Assembly: GCA_037176845.1 (NCBI GenBank)
Contig: JAYKXP010000043.1
Coordinates: 186,001 to 250,000, forward strand
DNA length: 64,000 nt
From: Paramarasmius palmivorus
Taxonomy: Eukaryota; Basidiomycota; Agaricomycetes; Agaricales; Marasmiaceae
Direction: 5' to 3'
Below the pieces are notes generated by a model, which searched no databases, was not told where the DNA came from, and saw only the letters and a list, made by a program, of their open reading frames with translations. Positions 1 through 10,352 of this stretch are shown here, in pieces. A program made the translations under genes and the position numbers. The stretch's first letter is position 1; every line of letters starts with the position of its first letter.

Positions 1-3000
1 TGATCGATTCAATTTCTGACTCCTCCTGACCATCGATGAGTTCAGGGATTGGTTCTTCGAAATTGACTCCGTAAGACTCGTTTTCCCTGTAAGGGGTAAG
101 GAGACATGCGTGGAACACGGGGTGAATACGCCAGTGGCTCGGCAGATCTAACTTGTAGGTTAGAGGTCCTAAGACTTCGTGAATAATGAAGGGTCCTTGT
201 CGTTTTGGGGATAGCTTTTTCGATGGATAATTGAGTTTGAGATTCTTCGCTTCCAGCCATACTTTCTGTCCTTTCCTGAAGGGTTCGAAGGACTTCTTGT
301 TTCGATCGATCATGAGCTGCCGGGCTAGTTCGTGTAGTGCGAATGTCTCCGTCCTTGCTTGAGTTAAAGTTTGAAGACGTTCGTGTACACTCGGCACATT
401 TGAGGGTTCTATGATCGGTGGGACTGCGCGAGGATTATAGCCCATCATGAGATAGAATGGAGATTGTTTATTGGTGGAATGAAGTCGATTATTGTGAGTG
501 AATTCGGCCATAGGTAGGAGTTTCTTCCATTGTTCTTGGTTGTTGGCACAGAACAATCTGAGGTAGGCTTCGATGTCCTGGTTCACTCTCTCCGTTTCTC
601 CATCTGTTTGTGGGTGATAAGCAGTGCTCATTGACATTTTTATGCCAAGGAGTCTTCCCAGTTCTTGGAAGACGTTTGCTGCAAATCTTGGGTCTCTATC
701 TGAGATGATTTTGTTGGGAAGTCCGAATCGTTTGTAGACGTTGTTTAGGATGAGCGTGGCTACTCCTTCTGCGTCTATTTTCTTACTGCAAGGAAGTAAA
801 ATTACCCCCTTTGTAGAGTCGTGGTCCACCACGACTAAAATTGAATCGCAGTTATCGGTTTCTGGTAAATCAGTGATGAGATCCATGGTGATATTAGAAA
901 ATGGGGTCGCATTTTGTTCGCTAGGAATAGGTTGCAAAGGTGCCGTGGTTGGGTGCGTGTTGATTTTCATTTGTTGGCACTTGGCACAGCCTTGAACGAA
1001 GTTCTTGGTGAATACGTACATTCCTGGCCACCAGAATTCCCGTTTTACTAGTTCCAATGTATTGTAGAAACCTGGGTGTCCTGCATGTAACGGGTCGTGT
1101 CGAGATTTGACAATCTGCCGACGTAAATCGTCATCCTTTGGAACATAACATTTATCTTTGAAGAAAAGAAGTCCATCCTGTGTTTTCCAGTCAGAGAGAG
1201 CTGACTTGATAGGGGCTAGTCCTTTTTCGGTCATAGCTTTTAGGGCTTCTGCGAAGAAATCATCTTCGATTGTTTTTCGTAAGATTAAGGTTTGCAGGTC
1301 TGAGTCAATTGTTTTGACAAATAACTCATCCGGCAAAACGATGACGTCTTCGTTGTCCGTGTCTTCTTCTGGAATCAGGTCATGCCTCCTGGATAATGCG
1401 TCCGATTGGACCATTTTTGATCCAGGTACATGCACTAATTTGAGTTCGAATTCCGATAGGAATAAACTCCATCGGGCTTGTTGGCGATTGAGTTTTTGTG
1501 CCGTTCGAAAGTATGTGAGATTTTTGTGGTCCGATAGGATTGTTACGGGGTGTTCTGATCCTTGTAGATAATGTCTCCATGTTTCCAATGCTCGTACTAT
1601 ACCGAATAGTTCTCGGTCGTAGATCTTGTAATTTCGTTTGGTTTCTGAAAACGTCTTCGAGATATATCCACATGGATGCCAATAACCATCTGCAGCTTGT
1701 TGTCTCAGTACTGCTCCGGTTGCCCATTTCGATGCGTCTGATTCAATGACGAACGGCTTCGTGACGTCAGGAATTTTGAGTATGGGTTCTTTGAGGAACT
1801 TTGCTTTGAGTGTTTCGAACGCCCTTTGGCAGTCCGGTGTCCATTCGAACTTGACATTCTTCTTTGTTAAGTCGTTTAGAGGTCTGGCAATGTCTGCGTA
1901 TCGACCAATAAATCTTCGGTAAAAGTTTCCGAATCCTAGAAAGGATCGTACTCCTTTGACGGTGGTTGGTGGAAGCCAGTCCCGGATACCGGCTAGTTTG
2001 ACGGGATCCATCGCAATTTCTCCTTCTCTGATGACGGTTCCAAGAAAGTCGATTTCGCTTTTCTCGAATTCGCATTTCTCTGGTTTTAGGAAGAGGTTGT
2101 ATTCTCGTAGCCTTTCAAGAACTCTAAGTGTTCGCTTTCGATGTTCCTTTAAGTCTTTCGAGAATATTAAGATATCGTCCATGTAAATGACTATCCATCC
2201 TTCATCTTTCATATCCTTGAAGATATCGTCCATGAATTTCTGGAAAGTCACAGGGGAATTGGTTAAACCAAAGAACATGACGGTGGGTTCAAACAATCCT
2301 TTATTAGTTTTAAAGGCTGCTTTCCATTCGTCTCCTTCTTTGATCCTTACATTGTTGTATCCGTTTCGAAGATCGAGTTTTGTGAAGATTTTCGACCCTT
2401 TTAATTTGTCAATGAGTTCTGGAATTAGTGGTAAAGGATAGGCGTTTTTTATCGTTCCGTGATTTAATTTTCGATAGTCCTGGCAGGGTCTATAGGCCCC
2501 TTTTTCCTTCTTTGCTACGAAGAAGAAAGGTGAGGCCATCGGGGATTTTGACGGTCGAATATATCCCTTTCGTAAATTTTCGACCAGGAAGTCGTCGAGG
2601 AGTTCCTGTTCTTTTGGAGTCATTTCGTACAGTTTGCATCCAGTGGGTTCAAAGTCCGGTTTGAGATCGATAGCGTGATCCCAAGGTCTTCTTGGTGGGA
2701 ATCTTTCAGCGCTTTTCTTCTCAAAGCGGTCTTTGAATGGTAGAACGTAGTCAGGAATGATTTCCTCAACGGATTTCTTCCTTTCTGGGTTATCCTGAGC
2801 TAGGATTTGTGATTTCGTGGTTTTGGCCCTGATGAAGACGTCTTCGTCGTGTTTGTCTAAAACACTGATCTTGACTTCGTTTCCAATTCCTTTGGGTCGT
2901 AGAAACGGGTTGATAAACTTCCCTCGTTCTGGGAGTTTGATGGCTCCAGTTTCCCAATCTACGATCGGATTGATCTTTTTGAACCAAGGTAGTCCGAAGA

Positions 3001-3379
3001 TCATTGTTTCCTTGCCTAGTCCAGTGACGAAAAATTGAGTTCGATATTCTTTCTTAGCTATCCATACTGGAAGGGTAACTGATTTTGTTATCCATCCCTG
3101 TTTGTTTGGTGTCCCGTCTACGTTAAAGACCTTAATCGGTTTCTGAAGGTTTGTAGTAGGGATTCCATATTTTGCGACAAAGCCGGTGTCTATGAAGATT
3201 CCTCCGGCTCCAGTATCGGCTAGGGATTGGGTTTCGACGATTTGATCTCTGCTCACTTCTACTGAGAGGGGAATGTGCATTGTATTCTGTTCAGTAGAAG
3301 TTATTATTACATGAGCAAGAGAGACTGAGTGGTGTAGAGGCGTTTTCGACGTCGTCCGATCACGCCCAATTAAAAACCC
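1..3379 (-). CDS. pol: Gypsy pol polyprotein (protease-RT-RNase H-integrase), 3' end cut by window edge
   Basis: A continuous minus-strand reading frame in -1 relative to gag. Motifs in order: protease core LADTGAGG (about 3200-3225); reverse transcriptase catalytic IYMDDILIFS (about 2170-2190); RNase H aspartate in ESDASKWATGAV (about 1715-1750) and DRELFGIVRALE; integrase zinc-binding His/His/Cys/Cys ending CAKCQQ (about 980-1110); integrase catalytic Asp in TMDLITDLPE (near 885), Asp in ISDRDPRF (near 695) and Glu in DGETERVNQ (near 595); then a GPY/F-type module with HPVFHACLLTPY (about 110-210). All catalytic residues checked are present. The frame needs no AUG if entered from gag by frameshift; the first AUG in pol frame is at 3280. 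The product would cleave the polyprotein, copy the RNA and integrate the cDNA. Confidence 0.94.
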
Positions 3380-4890
3380 TGATCCGCGAGTTGTCGGATA
3401 AGGCTTTGTTGTTCTTCGACATCTTTGATCCGCTCCATGATTGACCTGATCGCCGTATATCCTTCTTCGGCCTTCAGTTCACTATCCTCGTCTTCTACTT
3501 CGGTCACGGCTATTCTCCTGGGTGCATTCCATCCTTTCCAGTTTGGTGAGCTTGAAGTCCCAGGACAGTTTCGTGCCATGTGACCTGTTCGGCCGCATTT
3601 GAAGCACTGTCCTTTCTTCATGTACTCGCTTCGTTCTTCTTCGGAAAGTCGGTTGATGTTAGTTCTGCCAGAGTTTTCGACAGTAACTTTATCAACGTCC
3701 ATTGCGTTCGGATCTTTATTCGAAGGGTTTGTTATAGGCGTCACCCATTTGCCAGGCCTTTTTTGATTTCCGTTTCCGGTTCCATAGACGCCTACCATTG
3801 CTTTGGCAACAGCAGCGAGTCCTTTGTTTCGTTCGAAATTTTGTTCGAATCGGGAGGCGGCATCATACCATTCTTGGAGAGTGGAAGGGATATGATCCAT
3901 ATTGAGGATCCGTGCTCTGAGTCCAGGACGAAGTTTCATCATGAACGTATAGACCTTAGTGTCTTCATCAGTAATTCCAGCCTTGTCTATCAGGATTTGG
4001 AATTGCTGAATGAAGTCAACGATATCAGTTGTCTGATTAAGCGTGAAGAGTTGATCTCGAGCGTGGAGTTTCAAGTCAAGTGGGGAAAAGGCTGTTTCGA
4101 CTTCTTTTATGAAGGTTTTGAATTCGGGGTAGCTTCCTTCCACGTATTCTCTTCGTTTCCTTACAGCGTAATTCTCTGCCGTTCCTCCTTTAAAGAAAGA
4201 GAGGACAAAGGCGATTTTGGCTGCGTCGGATTTATATACTTCGGCGTTGATTTTGAGATATTCCTGACAGGCTAGCAGGAATTTCTCTGTTTGAGTTTTA
4301 TCCCCGCTGAAGTTGTCTGGTCGTGTGAGTCGAAGTTCTTTGGAAGAATCTGTGTCGGTTGTTTTCATATCGACGTCGGGATTTTTGCTAGTTCCAGGGG
4401 TTGTCATGAGTTTTAGTTGGTTTCGGTGAGTTGGATTTAACCAGTCGTGTAATTGATTCTGGGAATAGGTGGGAGTTCTGTTGTCGCAAGGTTGCTTTTC
4501 GCAAATGAACCACTTTCGTTCTTTAGTATCGTAGTGGTAATCGGTTAGTTCCTTGAAGGCGAATGCGTGTCGGAAGTTTCGGCAGTCTTCTTCGATGGGA
4601 GAATCTGCTTTCGGTTCACGTTCTTTTTCTTTTGGAACTGCGGTTTGTTCTGCGGGTTCGGTTTCCGGTTGTTTTTCCGGAATCTGAATTGATTCGGGTG
4701 TTTCGGATTTCTTGACTTCTTGAAGCACTCGTTCGAGAGCTTCTAAATCAAGTTCGGGTGTTTGGGGTTCGGGTTCTGCTCCGGATTGATTGCCGGATTC
4801 GGGTGCGGTGTGTGTTTGTTCGTCAGAAGAGGTAGCCGAGTGGTTGTCCTCGGGTTCGTCTGGTAGTCCGAACTTTCCTGTGGTGACGGA
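3370..4890 (-). CDS. gag: Gypsy gag (capsid and nucleocapsid)
   Basis: The open frame lies between an upstream in-frame TGA (4893-4891) and the TAA at 3372-3370. The N-terminal part is rich in Glu, Pro and Thr; the middle is a retrotransposon capsid-type region (FLLACQEYLKIN, ENYAVRKRREYVEGSYPEFK, ILIDKAGITDEDTKVYTFMM); near the C-terminus is a perfect CX2CX4HX4C zinc knuckle, CFKCGRTGHMARNC (about 3570-3612). The start is unresolved: no ATG occurs in frame before 4407, yet gag-like sequence extends upstream, so translation may start at a near-cognate codon (a GTG lies at 4728), from a spliced leader, or the ATG has been lost. The product would form virus-like particles and bind element RNA. 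Confidence 0.85.
   Translation of the reverse strand, partial: SVTTGKFGLPDEPEDNHSATSSDEQTHTAPESGNQSGAEPEPQTPELDLEALERVLQEVKKSETPESIQIPEKQPETEPAEQTAVPKEKEREPKADSPIEEDCRNFRHAFAFKELTDYHYDTKERKWFICEKQPCDNRTPTYSQNQLHDWLNPTHRNQLKLMTTPGTSKNPDVDMKTTDTDSSKELRLTRPDNFSGDKTQTEKFLLACQEYLKINAEVYKSDAAKIAFVLSFFKGGTAENYAVRKRREYVEGSYPEFKTFIKEVETAFSPLDLKLHARDQLFTLNQTTDIVDFIQQFQILIDKAGITDEDTKVYTFMMKLRPGLRARILNMDHIPSTLQEWYDAASRFEQNFERNKGLAAVAKAMVGVYGTGNGNQKRPGKWVTPITNPSNKDPNAMDVDKVTVENSGRTNINRLSEEERSEYMKKGQCFKCGRTGHMARNCPGTSSSPNWKGWNAPRRIAVTEVEDEDSELKAEEGYTAIRSIMERIKDVEEQQSLIRQLADQGF
3373..3379 (-). promoter_or_regulatory. Putative programmed -1 ribosomal frameshift heptamer at the gag stop
   Basis: On the minus strand the last gag codons read CAG GGT TTT TAA. 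The heptamer G GGT TTT fits the X XXY YYZ slippery consensus and ends exactly at the gag stop codon (3372-3370). A -1 slip there continues directly into pol, which is open in that frame through the protease. A downstream pseudoknot or stem-loop, usually needed for efficiency, was not folded. Confidence 0.7.
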
Positions 4891-4943
4891 TCAAAGTTCC
4901 GGAGTTTCGGTTCGTGCCTTACCGTGTAGGGTTCGGCTATAGA

Positions 4944-4955
4944 TCAGCTTGATCT
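4944..4955 (-). other. Primer-binding site complementary to the element's own RNA 5' end (Tf1-like self-priming)
   Basis: Two bases inside the LTR, the minus strand reads AGATCAAGCTGA. The LTR itself contains the exact complement TCAGCTTGATCT on the same strand (5121-5110), about 33 nt after the TATA box. The PBS has no TGG start expected for pairing with a tRNA CCA end. Tf1/sushi elements are known to prime minus-strand synthesis from the first 11 or so nt of their own transcript; the arrangement here fits. The PBS also contains a small palindrome (TAGATCA-AGC-TGATCTA). Confidence 0.7.
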
Positions 4956-4957
4956 AG

Positions 4958-5413
4958 TGTTACGGCTGTTTGCCACAACGCAAGAATCAAACTAAGTTCG
5001 TTCAGTTATCTGAGGCTCAATGTCACGTGCGGTGTGGCAAAGAGTTCGAGAGCGAATAAGAAGGTCGAGAAAGATGTATTGTTCATGTAGAAGATATGAG
5101 GGATACAAGAGATCAAGCTGAGGAAGCTTGACCGACTATGGTACAGTATTTATACAAGAGTTCAAAGCAGTGCACTACCTAAGAGGCGTATGGCAAGCAA
5201 TGACTTGGAGATGATGTGTCGATACGTGTAAGAAATGAGTCGTTGAGTTGGGATAGTGAGTCTAAGGGAGAACGAACGAGTCATAGGTAATGAGCAAGTA
5301 ACTGCGGGCAAAGTAAGTAAGTCAGAATGAGTCGAAGAATGAGTTGGGAACACGAAGTAGCACGTAGCAATCAGGAGAGGCGTAGATAAGATGAGATAGG
5401 GAAAAACGTAACA
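4958..5413 (-). repeat. 5' LTR of the Gypsy element (456 bp)
   Basis: The boundaries are set by terminal inverted hexamers: read on the minus strand it starts TGTTAC (5413) and ends GTAACA (4958), the usual TG...CA limits. The inner side runs into the primer-binding region and gag leader; the outer side abuts host coding sequence at 5414. A TATAAATA box lies on the minus strand at 5154-5147. The partner LTR is beyond base 1, so identity and age cannot be measured. Confidence 0.85.
5147..5154 (-). promoter_or_regulatory. TATA box of the Gypsy LTR promoter
   Basis: TATAAATA on the minus strand inside the LTR. Its first base is 33 nt upstream of the 12-mer at 5121-5110 that matches the primer-binding region, which puts the expected RNA 5' end at or near that 12-mer. 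Confidence 0.6.
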
Positions 5414-5605
5414 TTTTATCTCGTGGGCTGCCTGTACCCCAAGGATAAGAAGAGACTTACCAAGGCATTCGTTGTCGGCAAAGACATTGAGGGTGGTATA
5501 AATGAATTGATGAAATCCAAGCCCGGCTCTCCTGAGGATCCCAAGGCGCTGAAGGACATTGATTTTGATTCTTGCTTCGGTATGCCCATGGAATTCACCG
5601 ATTGA
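5414..5605 (+). pseudogene. Orphan 3' exon of a gene split by the Gypsy insertion (paralogue of the 52.0-55.0 kb secreted protein)
   Basis: From the first base beyond the LTR an open frame reads FYLVGCLYPKD and ends ...FDSCFGMPMEFTD at a TGA (5603-5605). It aligns with the C-terminus of the minus-strand gene ending at 52032: IYPVVSCLY with FYLVGCLY, FVVRGDIESGISELMK with FVVGKDIEGGINELMK, and NFEACFLLPFKF with DFDSCFGMPMEF. Similarity starts right at the LTR edge, so the element sits inside the coding region. The 5' part should lie left of the window beyond the element. The remaining exon has no start codon or promoter of its own and is probably non-functional. Confidence 0.85.
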
Positions 5606-5753
5606 CCAGTAGAGATCTGTTTCTTTGGTAGAATAAGTAGGGATTTTCCCGTCTTCTGTGAAGATAGTCGTGCAATGTCAGATCATATAAAGTGTTAATA
5701 TCGTCCGAATATCCGGCTGAGGTCATGAATCCATCCGAATCGGTGCTGGAGCG

Positions 5754-7777
5754 ATGGCGGGTATTTCGGTACAAGGAATTGTGACGTCAACAGGTTGGCT
5801 CCCTGATGAAATTGAGCTCATTCCCTCTTGTTCCACTAGCACCACCACCGCTACCACAATGAACAGTGCCGACAATCATTCCATTTCGCGCGCAACCTCT
5901 ATATCTAGAGCTTCAGGCAAGAATAGCTCTCTTTCTCGTTCTGCGTCGCTCATCAAGAAAAATACTCAACCGACACCGAATGACCTTCGTCCATCCGACA
6001 TTCTTATCGAACGATTCACCCTATGGAAATCTATCATAAAGCAACTCATTGCCTACTTTGAAGGCGTTGCTGATATCCACAATAACACGGCCAAAGAGCT
6101 CACGAAATTATCAGGCGTCATTCAGGTACCTTTTCGCGGTGCCGGGAACCAGTTCCTTGGAGAAGGAGGGATGCAGGATATCTTCTATGGTATCCGAGAC
6201 AAGAGTAGAAGCGAGGCTGACCAGCATGCCCAGTTTGCTAGAACGGTGGACGGAAGCATCGTTCAGCATCTGGAGAAGCTGAGGGTTGAGGTGAAAGCAC
6301 ATATCAAGGTGAAGTATCACACCTTTCCAGAAGGTCATTGAATTAACGCCCTGGTAGAACATTCAAAATGATACAGGAAAACTAGCTACCCAAGTTGCTC
6401 GAGAAAGAGCGCTCTCTACTTCCCTCATCTCCCATCTCGCCACGAGCATTTCCCAACTGAAAAACACGCCCCTTGCCGTTGCTTCACACCCCAAATCCGA
6501 CCCCTTCGTAGCCAACCTTGCTGTCTTCCAGCAACTCAAGAAGCAAGTTCACTCCGAGAACCTTTTACAAAAATCCATCATCATAACTCAACAAAACAGC
6601 GCACACTTCGAATCTGGAGTGGTTCGAGCCATTCAAAGTGCATGGGCAACATACGAAGAATGGCACTCGCGTATGTCCGAATCGATATCCGAGATTCATG
6701 CCGGTTTGGCTACCCAAATGGCTGCGCTCGCTGCTGACCGCGAGTGGCTGTCATTTTCTGCTCGCACGGACCATCTGTTGGACCCCGAAACGCCTTTGAG
6801 GAACCCTGACACCATTCTGTATCCTTCAAAGGACGACCCCAGCGTGCAACCAGTTCATACTGGTATCTTGGAGCGCAAGAAGCGTTTCACCCGAACGTAT
6901 AGGGAGGCATATTACGTCCTCACACCTGCTGGCTTCTTGCACGAGTTCAGCTCCAGCGATCCTGCAGTTGCGCCTACCCCTGTCTTCTCCCTCTTCCTGC
7001 CTGCTTGCACGTTGGGTCCGCCATCAGACGGCAAACGAGACTCGCACAAGTTCCATATCGAGGGCCGTACAGACCAACGTAGTAATGACAAAGGCGCTAT
7101 GGGGAGCATCAGGAAGAGTTTAAGGATAGGGAAAGGCGGTAGTGATCACGCGTGGAGCTTCAGGGCAAGAAGCAGGGAGGATATGATGGAGTGGTGGAAT
7201 GATATAAGGATGCTGTGCGCTAGGTGGGACTCGCTTGTTTTGTTACCCTTACATCTACTGATAGGGGTTTTGCATGCAGATACCTCGTTGCTTCGGAAGC
7301 AATCGAACGTTCCGGACCAGTTGAGGCTGCTGTTCGTGCCGCTGGGTACGTCAGCGAGCCAGAACTGTCCGATGAGGAGGAAGGCTCCTCTGTCGAAGAG
7401 GAAGAAGAGGAAGATGAAGAGTACGAAGATGTTGCTGAGGAAGCTGGTGCGCCACCTTCGTATGGAGGTCACGAACGAGAGAAGAGCATCCCCGGAGGTG
7501 TTGGTGAAAATGGGTACCCTGTAAGTGCATTAACCATTCGCTTATATGCTTCGGTTCGGACTGAAGGCGTCAAAAGATCGACAAGAAACCACACCCTGAT
7601 GATGCTGTTCCGGATGGAGAAGTAAATGTGTCCAGAAGACCAAGTAAGAGGCAGATGGAGAAGGCACCCGAGGGCAAACCACCACACGTAGTCGATGGTG
7701 CTGATTTAGAACCGGAGACTCAAGCTGGAGGTGCGACTGGCGCAGGGAAGGAGAGTCGTTTCACCGAAGAGCTGTAA
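5754..7777 (+). CDS. SLM1/SLM2-like PH-domain protein (TORC2 effector)
   Basis: Four exons: 5754-6308, 6358-7223, 7280-7520 and 7577-7777, with introns of 49, 56 and 56 bp. After a Ser/Thr-rich head, the first conserved block (LWKSIIKQLIAYFEGVADIH ... HIK|NIQNDTGKLATQV) is the F-BAR-like helical region of fungal Slm proteins. Then comes a PH domain (TGILERKKRFTRTYREAYYV ... WSFRARSREDMMEWWNDIRM). A long acidic run (Glu/Asp-rich, exon 3) and a Lys/Pro-rich tail end the protein, about 620 residues. Yeast Slm1/2 bind PI(4,5)P2 at the plasma membrane, sit at eisosomes and relay TORC2 signals to actin and sphingolipid control; that role is inferred from family. A 20-codon overlapping upstream ORF starts at 5725. 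Confidence 0.88.
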
Positions 7778-8788
7778 ATGACGATAATGGGCTAAAGAAA
7801 GAACAATAACATAAACGCCCGCTACAGATTCCAGATTATGTACGTGTACCACTACTTTTAACTCGGTTACTTGGACATTTCGACGAAGGCAGGCTAGGGT
7901 TTTGGGCGGACTCTTTTGACTTGTACATATATACTACGAACGATCCTGTTTTGTATCCTACGATTCGAATAGCTACACAGCCTTTGAGCAGCTTTGGCGG
8001 CGGGCGCCTCTTGCAGGCGCTTGCCGGTATTTACTTCACTGCCGGTGCCTGTTTTGGATTACGTCTCTTCCTATCACCTCCATCATGATTCATCACTTCG
8101 CCTTATCCATGCCAGTCCATGCCTGACTTTCAAAACCTTCTTTTTGGGGATTGTATGAGAATCTTACTCACTTCCTTACTAAAGTGATCCAAAACTCAAC
8201 TGTGGTGAATGATTCAACTTCGAGTCTCAAGTACGTCTATTCTTCCGTCATGGTTAGTTCGTCGAACTGATCACACCCAGGTTATTCATTGGACCGCCTT
8301 GACTCACATACTACTGCTCAGTGCATCATGGTCGAACAATTGACCGCATCGGATGTTTCAAGAAGAAATAAAGTTCACCGTTCGCGATGAACGCTGTGAG
8401 AAAGGTGTAGTTTTGATATCTTTTGGTCTCTACTGCATGTCATGTAACGCGAGGAATGCATCATACTCTAGACGTTGTGGCTGTTGGACGGCCAAATTCT
8501 TGCGTTGTACATCTCCCTGGCAACCGTGTATATGCTACGCTCATTAGAGCTGTGGTATCTGTTAATCAATGCCTAGGTGTATGCAGTAAGTTCTGCCCTG
8601 CTATTGTCCTCAACTTGAAGCTGCTTGGTGGTTCTGAGGTTTTCGACAGCCCAACAGCAGAAACGGTTTCCTGCTTTGCGGGGTATATTCATTCTGCTGG
8701 AAAATACCACTTCCGTATTGGCGCATTCCAGTGCGTGACCCAATTATCGCTTTGACATTGCTGTAGTGCGTAAAGCCCACTATATAAG
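7778..8788. other. Intergenic region, no supported gene
   Basis: About 1 kb between the SLM1-like gene and the membrane-protein gene. Short frames near 8350-8755 have no recognisable motif or convincing splice structure. The right part should hold the promoter of the downstream gene. Confidence 0.5.
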
Positions 8789-10352
8789 ATGCATGAATCT
8801 ATTCCTTTGGCAACAATGTCCTCGAAAACCTCCGAACAGTATCTTGCATCGCTCACTCTTCAGCGGACTGTCGTTGAGCCGGTCTCTACGCTATCGGTAT
8901 GCCTTGCAGCTGTCGTCTCGAAAGCCCAATTTACATGTTACACCTGTATCAGGTTATGTATTTTATATATGGTAAGTTTCGTTCGATGGCCAGTCACTCG
9001 AAGAATCTGCTCATATTGGAATCGTCTTAGGCCTCTACGTTGCGCTCTTTGGAACATACATCCACTTAATGCGTAAGCGTAGGGACGCCAATTCTACATC
9101 TGCGAATTTCTATCACAGCATTACGGTGGCTCTATTCGTATTGTCAACGATTTTCGTAGCAAATGAAACGCTACGATACGCCCACGTCTCCGTCATTCGC
9201 TTCAATGCTGTCAAAAAAGGAGACTACGACCTTTTGAACCGGTATGAAGATTGGAACGACACTCTGAGGAGAGTCACCAAGTAATACACCTCTTGTCCAA
9301 CCTGGCTACAAGTCCTAACCACTTGTCAACTAGGCTGATTTCTAACTTGATCCCTATCGTCCTCAAGTAGGTTTTCAATTACGTGAAGTGCATTCCTTGT
9401 CATACTCATGCTCGTCGTCGATACCAGTATCGTGGCGGAGTGGATGCTCGTTCGTGTGACTGTCGTTCACGCTATCCACCTGCCGTGCTGACTCCGTGCG
9501 TACCGCAGATTCATCGGTGCTACGTTATTTGGGGCTGTTCCAAGCGAGTCGCTATTTCCTTTATAACAGCCTCGATCATTACAAATGGCATATTTCTTTC
9601 TCTCCGAGTATTAGATTCTAAGTGTTGATGATCTCATTCCGAAGGCCTGGGACTGAGCTACTCGATCGTAGACTGGTCTGCTACTGGTGCTATAGCACAC
9701 AACGCAGTCGATTCGGGTCTGTTGCAAATTGGGTACAAGATAGGTTGCGCATATATGGTCAGTACTGCCGCCAATAATTCAGCCATTACCATGATGACTG
9801 GTGTGTACCTGGAACGTCAACGTATGCTTCATGGCTCATTCCTTCGTTGTCAGCTGGGCGTATTTGGTGGATCTACCGGCAAGTGCGGGCTTACGGTGTA
9901 TGTACGAGCGACAGGATGATTCAAGGAGTCTGCAGGTACATGTGAGGCATTCTGATTGTGGAACCTAATATTTGCAAGCCATACTTCTTACTACAAGCTC
10001 CTTTTGCAGACTCGAGTCCGGAATGGTCTATCCAATTGTCAACATAGTTCATCTAATCGTACAACACACCGTACCGTCCGCCGTACTTCCTTTCAACTCT
10101 TTTCCTCTCGTCCCCCTTGGTGCTGTATGTGATATCATCAGTACTATGAATTATTCTTACTCAATGCATATACAGGGACTTGCTCCAACTTTAATCATTG
10201 TCAGGGCAAGACTCGGCAAAAACGTGGAGTCGCTGCAGACTCGAAATGTTTCTGAAATACGCTTCCATGAGTCGGCAGTCCAGAATCCATTTGGAAGCAA
10301 AGCAGCCGAGGTGATAGTGGCCGCAGAGAAGGAATCAATTCCAACCGTATGA
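8789..10352 (+). CDS. Multi-pass membrane protein of unknown function (fungal seven-TM-like family)
   Basis: The reading spliced by eye starts at ATG 8789 (or in-frame ATG 8818), with exon 1 to 8896, a 19-nt micro-exon 8953-8971, and exon 3 from 9031 (GLYVALFGTYIHLMRKRRD; TVALFVLSTIFVANETLRYA). Later hydrophobic blocks are IHRCYVIWGCSKRVAISFIT (near 9510-9570), KIGCAYMVSTAANNSAITMM, then across an intron GRIWWIYRQVRAY, YPIVNIVHLIVQH and GLAPTLIIVRARLGKNVESL before TGA at 10352. The pattern (RCYVIWG, GRIWWIYR, GLAPTLIIVRARLG) recurs in a large group of uncharacterised Agaricomycete membrane proteins. The 9285-9720 part could not be spliced cleanly, so a decayed copy is possible. Confidence 0.65.

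Larger units (their letters stand above)
1..5413 (-). mobile_element. Ty3/Gypsy LTR retrotransposon, left end outside the window
   Basis: Read on the minus strand the order is LTR (5413-4958), primer-binding region, gag, then pol in the -1 frame. Pol domains run protease, reverse transcriptase, RNase H, integrase, the Ty3/Gypsy (Metaviridae-type) order. Pol remains open to base 1, so the integrase C-terminus, any chromodomain, the polypurine tract and the 3' LTR lie outside. I saw no stop or frameshift in pol, so the copy may be competent or recently active. Priming appears tRNA-independent, as in the Tf1/sushi group. The element lies antisense to the host gene it interrupts (remnant at 5414-5605). 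Confidence 0.95.

Noticed and set aside
741..3038. Several plus-strand frames across the left end
   Set aside because: All lie opposite the continuous pol frame with its catalytic motifs on the minus strand.
3580..4275. Long plus-strand frame (231 codons) opposite gag
   Set aside because: It is the antisense shadow of the gag coding region, which has capsid and zinc-knuckle motifs on the minus strand.
8353..8755. Plus-strand frames of 64 and 110 codons
   Set aside because: No domain, no plausible splice partner, composition unlike neighbouring coding exons.
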